Positions 11,882-25,500 of a stretch of 31,443 bases of DNA are shown here, piece by piece. The notes under the pieces are model-generated. The model worked only from the letters and a program-made list of their open reading frames with translations, did no database searches and was not told the DNA's origin. Position 1 is the first letter of the stretch; the number at the start of each line of letters is the position of its first letter. This DNA comes from Hemicentrotus pulcherrimus (Eukaryota > Echinodermata > Echinoidea > Camarodonta > Strongylocentrotidae): the NCBI GenBank assembly GCA_003118195.1, contig BEXV01000011.1:516986-548428 (forward strand). The letters are read 5' to 3'. Both the position numbers and the translations under genes were made by a program.

Positions 11882-13458
11882 GATTTGTCTTTGGACAGAT
11901 AATATGCGCTTTACTGGTATAATTAATCTCTGAGAGAGAGAGAGAGAGAAAGGCAAACTTCTATAGCATTAACCCTTCAGCAACTAAACCGCCATCCGTT
12001 TTCAACACGCTGTAGTATCCCTCTATGGAGTCTACCGTGATAATGTTATATAAGCGTAATCCTTACGATGTCTACAGTAGGATTCTGCATAGAAAAATAG
12101 CGCATATTTCATACTCTTCAGAACAATATAAAAATGAGAGCAATATTGCAACATTTCCAGTGAGTAATAGGCCATTTTTACAAAATCTCTAGTTGCTAAT
12201 GGGTTAAAGTCTTTGAATGATGACCACAAACATGCACTTCTCTTTCTACTGTTCACCTCCTGGTCAGGTAGATGGTACGAGGGGAAAAGCACTGTGATAC
12301 TGTACGGTATATGATGATAGGCCTTTCTCGCCCTTCTTCAAACATTACCACTACAAATGAACTTCAACCTTAATATGACTTGATGGATGATTGATGTTGA
12401 CTGATAGTGTGAGCTGAATGCTTAGAAGTGAGTGTATTCTTGTATACCAGGAGGAGGGTGGGAATAACAATTATGAAGACAATTTTCATTTTTATAGTTT
12501 TTGATGACAGGTAAAAGGAACAATTTATCACTTTTCATATTTTAGACGATGTACATGTATGTACTGAATGTGTTTTAAAGGTGCAGTAAAGAAAAAAATG
12601 TCAGAATATTCAAATGCATGTTCTTCATTTGTTGGCCATGCATCTGTTCTGCTGGGCAAACTACGAGGTAAGCATCCAGAGGACCTCACAGCTAGCAGCC
12701 ATTGCTTACTCCCCGTATCATCAACTGTCACACACTACCAGAGGTTCACTTGTGATTAATTCAAGATTCTCATCAGAAACTATGTTGAAATTTCACACAT
12801 TGCACAGGAGTGTGACTCTGTATACATCAAATGACTGTACTACCCCTTCCCCAACCCTAACCCACCATTGAACATCCATCATAGCATAAAGCAGCTATAC
12901 CCACATCATTGACAATTGCAGTTGATTCTGTGGTTACATGCAGTATAACGGTTCCTTTCACAGGTTCATCATTGTTGCTGTCACATGAGAAAAGGCCCTG
13001 ACATTCTACTGCCACTGTCCCATTCTCTATGACAAAGAACAGCTTCTTTCTGAAGAATAAAACCTTTATGGTTTCATATTTGTGCATCATTCCTTCCATA
13101 GAAATCAGCAGGCCTTAGAAGTAACCACCATCAGATCCAGAATCTTCACTTCAGGCCAGTTCACATCACCCTAGTAGCATCTAACCAGCTATCTATCTTT
13201 GCAGTTCATTACTTCCATGATCCTCTAAGAGATCTCTGTCCTCCGCAAAACAACTACCCATCTTGGCTGTTCATTACTTTTTTATCTTCGGTACAATGTT
13301 TGCCTCCGTCAGACTTTTTTCACGGTAGGGACAAGTTGTTTTTCATTGTTCCTAAAGCTTTGGCTGACATACGATGAATCCCTAATGATAGACTAGGCAC
13401 ATCTCCATTGGTTTGGAGCTTGAGGTGTTAAGAGGAGAAAGAATCCTGGTAGATGTTG
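11882..13458 (-). other. Probable 3' UTR of the SLAIN-like gene
   Basis: No coding continuity was seen after the stop at 13459-13461. The length is set by the first exact AATAAA on this strand. The short open frames here have no recognised homology. Confidence 0.35.
11932..11949. repeat. (GA)n repeat
   Basis: A perfect GA run, read on + as gagagagag, near the presumed end of the SLAIN 3' UTR. Confidence 0.9.
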
Positions 13459-13525
13459 TCAATAGCAACCTTCTCTCCAGCTATCGTCTCTTGTCTTGAC
13501 CGAGCTTCGTGGTGAAACAGCTGTT
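13459..13525 (-). CDS. SLAIN-like terminal coding exon s10 (22 codons incl. stop)
   Basis: The acceptor is gatataacag, and the first A completes the Arg codon from s9. The peptide TAVSPRSSVKTRDDSWREGC Y ends with TGA at 13459-13461. DDSWREGCY matches the extreme C-terminus DDSWKDGCY of human SLAIN2 (recalled). Its terminal Tyr after acidic residues resembles tails read by CAP-Gly domains. A different acceptor AG five bases downstream would give the wrong frame. Confidence 0.93.
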
Positions 13526-16500
13526 CTGTTATATCAAAAGATAAATAACGCATAGAGTTTTCATAACAGAAAGACTATCTAGTCATCAGGTCCTAAAATC
13601 GTAACAAATTATTAATTCATCCTCCATATCTATTGTTAAAACATAATTCTCTACTTTTGTAGTATCCCTAATCACATCTATTGCAAGATTTATCTCAATC
13701 ATGCTCGATACTACCTCCACAAACAGGATGTAGTACACAGAGAAGGACTGAGCACCACCTCCAAATTAATGCTGTCACTAAGTGTCAAGTATTAAGTGTT
13801 TTATATCAGATTCAATTTAGATTATTCTCACATTCACAGTCGAACACAGAGGTGAATTTCTTAATAACAGGATTTTTGGGGTACCATCCTATTCACACCT
13901 GCAATGTACAATACCACAGGACACAAACTTCATCTACTGCTAGGGGAAGATGGTACTTTACCCTTTGGTATGATAGCTGACAGATGACTTAGAAAGGTTC
14001 TGCAACACCTGCTCCACTGACAGGTGCATCAGTCAGTTTTCTCCACTAGTCAAATTCCTCACTTCCACTTTGGACCTAACACTACACCCAACCTAAACCC
14101 TAACACTACACCTAATCTAAACCCTAACACTACACCTAATCTAAACCCTAACCTAAACCCTAACACTACACCTAACCTAAACCCGAACACTACACCTAAC
14201 CTAAACCCTAACACTACACCTAACCTAAACCCTGACAGTAAACCTAACCTAAAACCCCTGCATATCTTGAAACCTAACCCCATATTTTACACAGGACAGA
14301 CCTGTAGCAAATATTGTAGGAGCCATTATCAAATCACTGTTTGAACTTTTTACTAAACCATACCATATCAATCTATATTGAACTTACCTATTACTAGGTG
14401 ATGGTATACCACTCTTGGGGATAACAGCTGATCTAGGTCTAGGAATCTGACTCTTATCCATCTGACTAGCTCTTACTGGAATGCCGCTACCACGATGAGG
14501 TGATGCACCTCTTGGCTTGGTGGGTGATGGTTGCTTTAACGTCCTTGGAGAGGGCGCCCTATCATCGAGTTGAAAAGAATGGACATCCGTGTCAATAATA
14601 AGTGCCAACATCATTGTAGTGAAAGAATTATCATACTGACATATGTTCATTATTTGTGCGCCTTCTAAGAAATATGAATGATTGATCTTTGAAACCAGCT
14701 GAGATATGTCAAGATACTGGTAAATCTAGTTTGGAATCACTATAAAGTTGCCTGTTTTTTTCATCAAGAAAGCATTAATAAGCAATAATAATTCATGAAA
14801 TTGTCTTTCTTCCTTTATTGATATCTAATTTTTGTAGGTTTCCTATAATTATTACTTTTAACCACAATTCATCGCATCTTGTCTGGCATTGTACTTTCTT
14901 CTTCTTGGTAGTATTTCCCTACAGAATTCAAGGCTAAAATTGAGAAGAATATAAACACACATATAATCAAACTTGATGAAAATGTTGACATTTGCTATTT
15001 CTGTGACTCAAGCTAAGGTCACCAAGGTTCGTACAAATCTCCCTGTTCTCCCTGTTCGTATGAACTCCAGAGTTTGTAGAGATTGGTAGATGGGGCATAG
15101 TTTCTTACGTCCTTCTTACAGAGTTTGTATGAACACAGTTTTATTTTTTCAATTTTTTTTTCTTGTAAGAATGCCTCTTGTTTTTCTTACGTCAGACTTA
15201 TGGCCGCCTTACGAAGAAAGGATTTTGTACGAGGAAGAAAGGATTTTGTACGAAGTAGAAAAACAATCTTGGACAAGACCATCGACCAGTCTGCGAACTT
15301 ACAAACCGTCTACGAACGCTAGTTTCGTACGGCCATTTTCAGAGGATCTTACGAAATGGTCTGAAAATCATTTGTAGCAGTTCGTAATGGTATTTGTGAC
15401 GGAGGCTTTACCTATTAACAGGAATGCTGCTAGGTTGTTTCATTCTACTCCCCGAGTCGACACCCGTCATATCAGGTTGATAATGACTCTCGTTGTTCAT
15501 AGGGGTCTGAGGTGGTGTACATGGTGTAGGGTGGGGTGCTGGTGGCTGGATCACGTGCGTACGATTGTTCAGGTTAGGCAGGCTACCTCGGTGACCGGGT
15601 GACTTCTCAGCTGTAATCAAACAAACCAAATTATAAATATGTGTCATAATCTCATAATCTATATCATGACTTTTTGGGGGTATTGATACAAAAAATTATT
15701 CAACCAAATGAAATTTCTTAAATTGTGAGTTGACCACGAGGTGTTTAAGGACATTTAGCAGTTGAATGATTAGGGAAAGGGAAGCGATACCAATTTAACA
15801 CCATACTTCATCCCCAGCTAAAAAAGACTAGGGTGAAACTTTAGTTAAGATTTATGATGTATATCACTAAATGGCCTTTATTTCATATTTTCATTTATAC
15901 TTTTTTTTTATCTTTCACTTTATCATTTAGCTTGCGGTAGAAATATTCTTCATCCAATCAATTAATTCTTGAACGACAGGTATATATATATATGGAGGGA
16001 AAGTGTACTCAATCATGAGAGGTTACAACTAAAATGAATGTTCAATACCAAATGATCAATGAATACAGATTGGAAATGGTTTTCATTCTAACTTTCTTCA
16101 TATTACCTGCATTCTCTTGTATAACAAATAAGAAAACACAATATTAACAAGTTATGAAATGATGTGTTCCCTGTGATGGTGAAAGAATGTATGAAAATGA
16201 TGATTTGGAAGGAATTGAATCTTATTGTGTTTTAATTACTGTACATACATGAAATATCAGCAATACAGTAAGCTGTGCATTAGAATAAAGCTGCCTGAAA
16301 TCTCATCACTGCATACAAGACATTATAATCCTATATACCCACTATTTGTATGTCACTAGCTGCAAAGATTTTGAGCAATCTAGTCTATTTGAAGAAGAAA
16401 ATATACATAACGACATATATATATATATATATATAAAACTTGACTTCATGTATTTAAATATCTGAAAGGACAAGGGGGTATATGATCTATATCTATATAA

Positions 16501-19500
16501 TATACATATATGCTTTAGTAATGATTATTAAGTATTGAGGGATGAAAATTCCTGTACATTATAATACAAAATATAGAATATGCAATACATTAGGTGGACA
16601 ACATATGCTATTCTATATAAACACTCAAGTGCCTACGCTCTGTCACCCCTTACAAATATAGAATATATTAGCTATAAATTCACACAGGTAAATGCAAGAT
16701 ATACAGGTACATGTAGTAATGTATCCAAACAACAGGAAAAGACCAAAATGCACACATGAAAGAGTATTAACAGGGAATTGTTCTTTTATCTACGTAGAAA
16801 CGATGCAGTGTTTGATCGCCATGGTGACTGCCTCCAAGCTGTCTTTGCTACGTGAGAAGGGACTTACCAAAAAAATTAGTAGGTCTTTGGAGTTCAGCCA
16901 TGATGTCAAGACTTTCATCACCCTCATCATCTTCTATCTCTTCATGTTCAGCGTTAAGCATTTGATTCAAGGCTTGCCTGGCTGCACCAGGACTAAAACT
17001 ATATCTACGCCTATCCTCTGCATGGTTGGGTGGGTGGATGAAGTGAGGTTAAAGGTGAAGGGTCAAATGTCATGGCATGTGAAGGTGGGTTAAATGGTAA
17101 TTAATATCAAACCAACACCAAAAATCAAAACAAATCAAAGGGGTGAAACCAAAAGAAATCAATGAAAATGAAATGAACGTAGGTAACTCAATCAAAATCA
17201 AATGTGTAATATAAAAAGCATTGATAGAAGATGAAGTGGGTAAGAGTAAGGAAGGTATGGAGAGAAAGAAGATTCATGTTGATTAGCAACGGAGATCATT
17301 TCAATGATGATGAACTGGCTGCTGTGAGGGTAAAATGAGGGAATGAAATTGTATATATGATCATTTTATGAGTTAGCCATTATGTGTTTATAACCGATTA
17401 AATCTTTCCTATATACAGTGCACTTCATAAAAAGAAGGAAGAAAGAAGGGGGAAACAAGGAAAAAGAACAAGAAATAGAAGTTTAAATTGGAAACAGAAA
17501 GTGAAGAATGGAAAATGAAAGAGTGCTGCTAATGATTAATTAAGCCTGAGAAGTTTATAACTACAAAAGGAGGAATGATTGAATGTGTTTAATAAAGCAT
17601 CCCTAAAAAGTCATCTACTTACATGTATATGAGACTTAATTTTTTACACAGATTTCCAAAGTATTTGTAGTATCTAAAAACTAAAATTGTTGGTATAATT
17701 TACATGTTATGTTAGTATACTCTTTCTACATCTTCCCTTGAAAACTAGGCATTTGCATTATTTTTTCAGATATATTCCTTGAGTTTCAAGAATATTTGGA
17801 CAAGTATCAGAGCATGCACATTACTTTTGTTTAAACATAAAGCTGCATAACTTTGCGCAATATAAAAGCACAAATATCATGTCAAAGCATAATTCTGAGA
17901 AATTAACAAAATATTTACAATAGAGACAGAAAAAAAAAGTGACATGCACCCACATAGAAAGACGTAACGCAAAGTTCAATGTTCTATCCATTAGTACTAT
18001 TATCAATGAGTTAAATAGTTTGCATGGAAATAACGTTGACATAATCTATCATGGTAACCCAAATGGGGTTAATGCACTATTAGAGTTGATGCCTGTTGAT
18101 TTCCTTTTAAAGTCTTCTTGATTCAAAATATTACATATTTTTCATGTGATCCACTATTTAGAATGAGTTTTGGACAATTTCACCAAAAAAGGTGATTTCA
18201 ATAGATGGAGATTGCCTTTAAATTGAATGTATGTATGAAGAGAATGAGCAACAATGTGTCTGTGTTGGGTTCATGACAGCATGTTGGGTTTATAGTGAGG
18301 GTGAATTAGGTCAGACAGTGGGCAGATGCTACCACAGCTTCCTGTATGGGTGGGTATGACCTAACTATGGCCTTCAAACCAATGATTACCTCCATGTTCT
18401 CATTACCTACATACAGGTGAAATTTAAAGCTACAATGTACTACATCAGTTCATGTAGAGCAATACCCCAGTCACACTAACAAGATTGGGGTAGCAGACCA
18501 ATCCACCAAATATATTGCCACAAATGGTCGGAAATTAGTCGGTTTGGATTCTGTTTAAAGATTTTGGCGGTATGAACGAGGTATAAAAGAGCCGAGAACC
18601 TTTGTATGACCAAAATCATACGACGATGGAAAACGCCATAAACAAGCATCAAAAGTGGGATCAAACCTTATATATTATGCTGTGTAGTGTATACGAATAA
18701 ACAGGGTAGGAGGGAGAGAAGATGTTATGGAGGTATATGTACATTATTTCCTAAACCGCTATCCATCAAAAGAGTATATTTCCTAAACCACTACCCATCA
18801 AAAGAGTAACCATAACACAAATAGCTTAGCAGATGACATGATCAGTTGCCTGGAAGCAGTCAGATATTTCACAAGTTTGGGTCAAGATGGAACCACTACA
18901 CGTGTGATAACTATTACCCAATTAAAATGAAGGACTTCTGGTTAGTTGCCCCTATCAATTACGTCACAGGGAGACACCAGGCATATGGCCAATGTAATTA
19001 GAATTTGTTATTAGCAGTCACGCCAGGCCATCATCTTGGTAAAGATGGTGCAATTTAGTGTGCTAGCTTAATTAAACACCTGTAAGTTTTGTCTCATTGC
19101 AATCACCTGATGCATATCTGCAATTCTGCATGTCAGCATGATACTTTGTAATACTGTATGTGTACATTTACACCTTCAACTTATCATGAATGATTGTCAT
19201 TACAAATTATCATAAATGCCATATAAGTCAATTAACAAAAGCTTATTTAAGCCAGAATCTTTCTCTCTCCCCCATTAAATTTTTCTTGCTATCTTTAGAA
19301 TAATTTTATACTTTCAAGGATACCTATCAATCATACTTGATTAAGTAAAAGAACCTACAGACTTTAAGAAATTCTTTTAGAATGTAAAACCTTACATCCC
19401 AGAGGGTTTGAACCCTAAAATAATCATGCAATAACCTGAGACATCACTTACTAGATGCAATGCTTGCTGAAGACCAAATTCTGTTATCAGTTTTCTTTTC

Positions 19501-22500
19501 CATCATTGCTGTTTGCACATGTCAAGGCTGTGAATCTTATTACTAGAATGCAAACTTATGATAACAGTGCTCCAGTCTCTCAACCCAGATAAAATAAGAC
19601 TTTAAAAGCACACGAAAAGGTCATCTACTGTGCAGAGAATAATTGATTTGGATAATTTGGAAATTATGATAACTGTATGCTAGTCTCTCAAGCCAGGTAA
19701 TACAATAATGTAGAAGTATTTGAAAGGTCACCTACTGTACAGAAAAGATTGGTTTGTATCATTCTGTAACTAAGCACATATATTGACTCCAAAGGTCAGA
19801 TAATATCCTGTGAATAAAGCAAGTGATTAGTGCCAAAATTTGATTCTAGTGTAGAGTATGAGCCTACGAGGCATCATTCTCTCCAATCCAATATCAGCTA
19901 TCTTGAAGCCAGGAGTTGTTAGAATGTGTGGAACAACGGGATGCCTAAAATGGTCTCTTAAGATGGGTGATGCAATATAGCCTTGAACTCTTTCAGCTAA
20001 TTTCTGCACTTGTCCAATTCCTCTATGTCGTTAAAAAGTGTAATGTTGTATTATTTTAATATATTGAATGATATACATGTACATGATCAAAAACCAAACT
20101 AAAAAAGAAATGCAACTTTCTTCTGATATGTTTCGAAAGTAAATTATGCATAAATTTATCATTTAGTGCAATACCTCTCCTTTTATCAGTCTTCCTTCTT
20201 CCTTAATATTAATGTAATGATATGTATGATGCTGATAAATCTTTGCATGATCAATGTTAGAGTCAGTAGCTTGCATGTTTGACAAGTTAGCTAACTATAT
20301 CAATGGTATCAAATATTAGAAGAAATCATAGGAGAATCCAAAAGCATTGAAATAAATCTCTGGTTTAAGAAAGGAAAAAAAGGGGATGCTATGACTGCAA
20401 TGTAATGATTGACTGCAATCTGATTTGCTGCATTCTGGGTTGAATGAATATATGCTGAATAAAAGAGGGAAACTTTTGATACCTTGAGTAACTTTCTTTG
20501 AATTTACTGTGGATCTTCCTAGTTGACGTCTGCTTCCTACATTTCACAGAAAGATTAGATCTTTAGCTCCAATACCACCACATTAAAGATATTGCAGAAA
20601 GAATGCAAAGAATTTTATTTTATTTTCAAATCAATTAGTAAAGAAGTGTAACGATAGCAACATGTTAGTGCCAAGTTTAGTTTAGTGAGTTAGTGGTGAA
20701 CAAGCTAGCTACCTTTCTGTTGTGTTCTCTGAGGACTTTCAAGCGATGGACTTCGTCTGACGATAACCTTTTTAGAGGGCACTTTAAGCTCCCCATTTCG
20801 GGCATCATGGTGTCTCCTATGTAGACCGTTAATCTTGGAGTGTTCTACAGTACACACACGCAGGACACACACACATGGGGATAATAGACGATGCAACAAA
20901 TAAAAACTACAGGATTACAACGTGCAAGAATAAATATAACGATTCTATATACTAAATGTCAACTCAAATTATACATGTATAATAAAAAAGCAAAAGCTAA
21001 ATACAGATAAATACTGCTTGCAATAACAATGAAATCTAATACTAATTATGAGAAAACACACATTATTAGATTATGAAAGTCTACAATATAACTTTTTCAA
21101 TTCATGCCTGAATGTATCCCAGATTGAAATATCATTAATTGGATAATGATTGATTGTTTTACTTATTAAACTTTCAGATGACCTCAAAATTATGTCAATT
21201 CTATAAATAAAACAAACCTGGAGTTTTATCCTTTCTCCTTTCCTTTCAAATAATAAAATCTTCTTCACATTTGGTTTGTCATCTTTGGCCATCACCATTT
21301 CTTTGTTTCGTTCATAACTTTATTTTTTTCTCACAATTTTGTAAGAGAGAAAAAAATCACAAATTACTGAGAAAGTAAGAGTATGATGTCAGGAATTCAA
21401 CTTTTCATACACTCCCTAATGAAGACACCCACTTAATAATCATCATGTACCATGATTAAAGCACATGTACCTGAAAATCATGTGAAACATAAATTCTCAT
21501 CACTGTGATCTAACCTAGGTGAAAATTGATCAAATGAGTTCTGCTTCTTCCAAATCTAGGAATCCAAAATACTTTTTTCTTTCAATTCTTTCACGGCAAT
21601 ACCGGTATTAGAGTTATCACTGCAATAATTTGTGAATGATGAAAACAGCACACAAACAGCAAACATGGCTGGGTTTCTTTTTCTGTGGACAGATGAGTAA
21701 TTAACCAAGGAAACATTTGGATCACTCAGTAAGGGAGGAATATCATAAACAGGACGCGACATTAACAGAGAGAGAGACAGACAGACCACAACACACAAGA
21801 GGCATGTTAAAGTGTACAGGTATGAGAGGCACATTGAAAGGAATGAGGTTTTAGCTAGGGATTACTCATGACGAAAAGTTTCTCAAACCCTTAATGCGAT
21901 AGTTTGATCTCCTACATAACAGCAATTCTCAGAGCTTAAATGTGATGCTCAATATAGCTTAAAGCTGAAGTAGAGGTTCATTGTTTAGTGTTATCTATTG
22001 TTTACATTATTTTGAAATAGAACATTAAAGATTAATGATAAAAGTTTAAAAGCTGAGAAATCTCCCCAATTGCAAACAATTCATAACTTACAAAGTGAGA
22101 ATTTTGTTCTTTTGAATTTCCTAATCAGTTTGGGCCTGTATTGAGTATCTTGACATTTTCTTTTTGCAATCGTGTGATTCAATTTCTATTATCCCTCCAG
22201 CAATCATAACTCAGCTTTCTTTCACTTTTGCAGTTGAAATTGTATTTGGATTTTATTCAGCAGTCATGAAAGTTCAAGTCCAAAAGTAGTAAGAAAATTA
22301 TTTTCCCTAACACAAAGGGAATCAAATTTACAATGCATGGAAACCCATTTTTATACTCAATGTCCAAGGCCTCAGGATATGACACATATTCAAATGTAAG
22401 CAGCAGCACACATAACAAAAGAGAGGGAAACTCTATGATCCAAAAAGCTGATTAAAATATAAAAAGGCAAGGAGAATGATAAAATGCTCACCACAACCCA

Positions 22501-25500
22501 CTTCATGCACACATTTAGCATACCCAATAGACAATATATATTCAGCATTGAAACCAAATATTAGATACCTGAGCTACATGATACATAGATGATGCTGTAA
22601 AGCAATGCTAACCCTTTCCCTCTGCCTAATGTATATAAGATAATATTTGATGGGGAAGAAGTGAAAGTAAACAAAATCTTACCATCTGTTCCTCTGAGTC
22701 TGTTGACAGCGTTGTGTTTAGCATCACCGTTCCGGCCATCCGGGGGTCCTCTCGGTGATAACTCTTTCCTTTCGTTACCTGAATAGTCAAACAAGAAAAG
22801 ATTATGAATAAGTTTTGCTCATTAGTAAGTACAATACAAGAGAAATAAGCTTGGTTTTGCTCTAATAGGCTAAAAAATAAGATCTATTATATGACAAAGG
22901 CTCTTAAATATCAAGCAAGTGTGAACTAATTGATATTACAAAACTTCTTCTCAAAATATCACCATTTCTGCAGAAAAGAAATAAAAAGCTTCTGTAAACA
23001 AATATTTGTTTTCTATTTTTTATGATAATTTCAGCAAACTACAGCTACTCTGAGACGTCCATTTCTAGATAAACCCACAAGCAAGAGAGTTGAAACTTCT
23101 CCAGGAAGTTAGGGAGAACAAGATGTGACAAAATTGAATTAAAATAAATTGAATTGACAGGAAAACATGACAGTGTTTATCTTTCAGCTGGCATGAATAC
23201 TATACTAAGGGTATGGATGTTTGATTGAGGATTACCACAGAAATTCATCCAGTCTCACTTGTTAATGCCAACAAAAATGCAATGGGGAGATTTTCTCATC
23301 TCTTCGTCAAGGTAGATTTTATATTCCTCTTCATCGTAATTAATCAAATTGATTTTTTTTTTCATTTCTCCTTCATTTATTTAATTTGTCAACAATAACA
23401 TGATTTTGAAGTCTCTTTTAGATTGAACAATGTGAACTAAAATCAATTCTTATAATAAGACATATAGGTTCCAGTGATTTTTCTCTTATAATTATTTCAG
23501 GACGGATGGATGGAAGTGGACAACAAACCCCTTCTTCTGAAATCTCCAAACAGACAGATTTCTATTTGAAGGGTTGCTATGTAACAGTACACAATATTAT
23601 CATGATTCACGACCACATATCCATAGTTACATACATGTTGCTACTATTAGTGTTTGATACATTGTGGGGGACAGTCTACTCTACAATGAGTACAGGAATT
23701 CATTACAAAACTATTGATGAATTTACATGTAGGTGCTTCAACTTAAAAATACAAATAAATACTGTAAGAACAGAAAGTATTCTTTTTTCTTCTTCAATTC
23801 TAACATTTTCACTAGGCAACAATTAAATTGCCTAGTTTCAGATTTATAGGATCATCTATGAAACATACAATTTATGGAACTTACCTTAAAATAAAGCAAT
23901 CACTGGTATACTTTTCAATCTATTTTAATAGCACATCACAGCATCACAATTCTTTTGTGCTTGTTTATTACTTTGCTTTTTTTTTAGAATACTGGTAAAT
24001 TAATTCCAGACTGAACAAAGCTCTATCAAAATAGGTGCAAATTCCAACTGTAGGTGAACACAACCAATGAATTGTGCATATGAAGCAGAAACATACCATG
24101 CAAATCAATATCTAACATCACCAATACTAGAAAGTAGAGCAAAAGAATTCTGAGCATATCAAGTTCATAAGCAAGACAGGCAACATTGGCACAATCTTAT
24201 TGCTATGGGAAAATTATCAGAGAACTGAAAAGCTTTCAGCATACAGTGCATGTGTTAATAAATAAAATCAAAAGTAAAACTAATCTACATCACAGAAGCC
24301 TATAAACATTGTACATGTATGTGTCATTTTGAAAGTGTAGAATAAACTGGGTTTGCAAAATCCACTCATCTTTGAAGTGCGAAGGAGTGGCATTCTATCT
24401 GTTATAGATTTTACAACAATGATGTAACAAAATGGATTAATAAAATTAATTTTATCATGAAACGATGATAACTTTGTACATTCACTTCAGAATATATGCA
24501 CTAAAGACAGGTTGACACAATCTTTTACATTCAGTCAGCTTAAAAGATAATAATATATTCTATTCAAATTCAAAACAGTCACATATTTGAGACTATTCTA
24601 CTAATAACAGCAAAACCACAGCAAACCAGTGAACACAAATATGCACAGTATCAAACAAATCATTACAGAAATACATGCAACATTTAGAGAGGTAAAGCTA
24701 TAGAATTGTGTCATTACAAAGCAAGAACACAATCTACAAGAATTTAGGAACAGCTACAGCTACATTCATGTACACAAAAGGGAGTGGAAAGGAGGGAGGG
24801 AGGTATGCAAGACAGGACACACGAAAGGTGAACACTTCATTCCTTTCTACCTTCACCACTTGGTCGTCGAATCTTCTCCTGTGACAATCGTCTACCAATC
24901 ACGGGTCTCGAGTACTCCCATTCTTCCAAATCTTCCGGTCTGTAATCTTGATTGTTTCTATATAAACCATCTCTTCTTCCTCCTGGTGTTCAATAGGTGC
25001 ATGTTGTGAGGAGGGGGGTGGTGGAGGAGGGTTGGAAGAGGGGTGAGGAGGGGAGGAGGGGTGGAATCATTCAGATACATGTATATTGGTGTCAGGTAGG
25101 ATCTTGGAAGGGGTAATAATCTTAATTTCTTGCTTAGTAAATCAGACTATGTATCAAGGTAAAACAAATTAGTATTACAAAGTAGTCAAGAATATGTATG
25201 CTTTGGTTATTTCTAGAGTTCAAGTTTTTTTTTTTATCGATGGAATGGGCAAGAAATGTTGATTAGAAAATAATATTTCAATGCATGTTTGTAATGTAAA
25301 CTTTAATAAATAATTGCATTTCAACTGCACTGTTAGGATAAAGCAAAGCCGGTATTCTATAGTAACTACAAGTGTATGAAGCAAAGATTTATAGAAATTT
25401 GAGTTTTTCTTCTAAAAGCCATGATTATATATTACACCTGCATGTATAAACAGCAACTACATCATTCAGCTCACATAATTAAATATGTATTATTCCAGTA

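Larger units (their letters stand above)
17018..20712. other. SLAIN intron s6-s7 (3.7 kb)
   Basis: The largest interruption not affected by the assembly artefact. It holds a 32-bp tandem duplication (18746-18809), a 107-bp diverged tandem duplication (19555-19770) and a possible transposon remnant (about 18460-18665). No exon recognised. Confidence 0.7.

Noticed and set aside
12568..12871. Overlapping open frames on both strands in the presumed SLAIN 3' UTR
   Set aside because: No homology and no conserved codon pattern; open on both strands by chance.
13520..13521. Alternative acceptor AG for SLAIN exon s10, five bases downstream
   Set aside because: It would shift the frame and give a stop after about a dozen codons. 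The upstream AG yields the conserved DDSWREGCY ending.
14024..14344. Repeat protein TTPNLNPN on + and GVVLGFRL on -
   Set aside because: Both come from a 24-base minisatellite whose unit is a multiple of three. It lies inside a SLAIN intron.
15387..15602. 71-codon open frame on +
   Set aside because: Antisense shadow of SLAIN exon s8.
16692..17093. 133-codon open frame on +
   Set aside because: Overlaps SLAIN exon s7 on the opposite strand; its length reflects the antisense of real coding sequence.
19827..20009. 60-residue minus-strand open frame with somewhat protein-like composition (RHPVVPHILTTPGFKIADIG)
   Set aside because: No recognised homology and no splice sites matching SLAIN phase. 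A decayed insert is possible, but support is too weak to annotate.
23506..23826. 106-codon open frame on + with a hydrophobic middle
   Set aside because: Intronic, AT-driven composition, no homology; position opposite the SLAIN gene gives no support.
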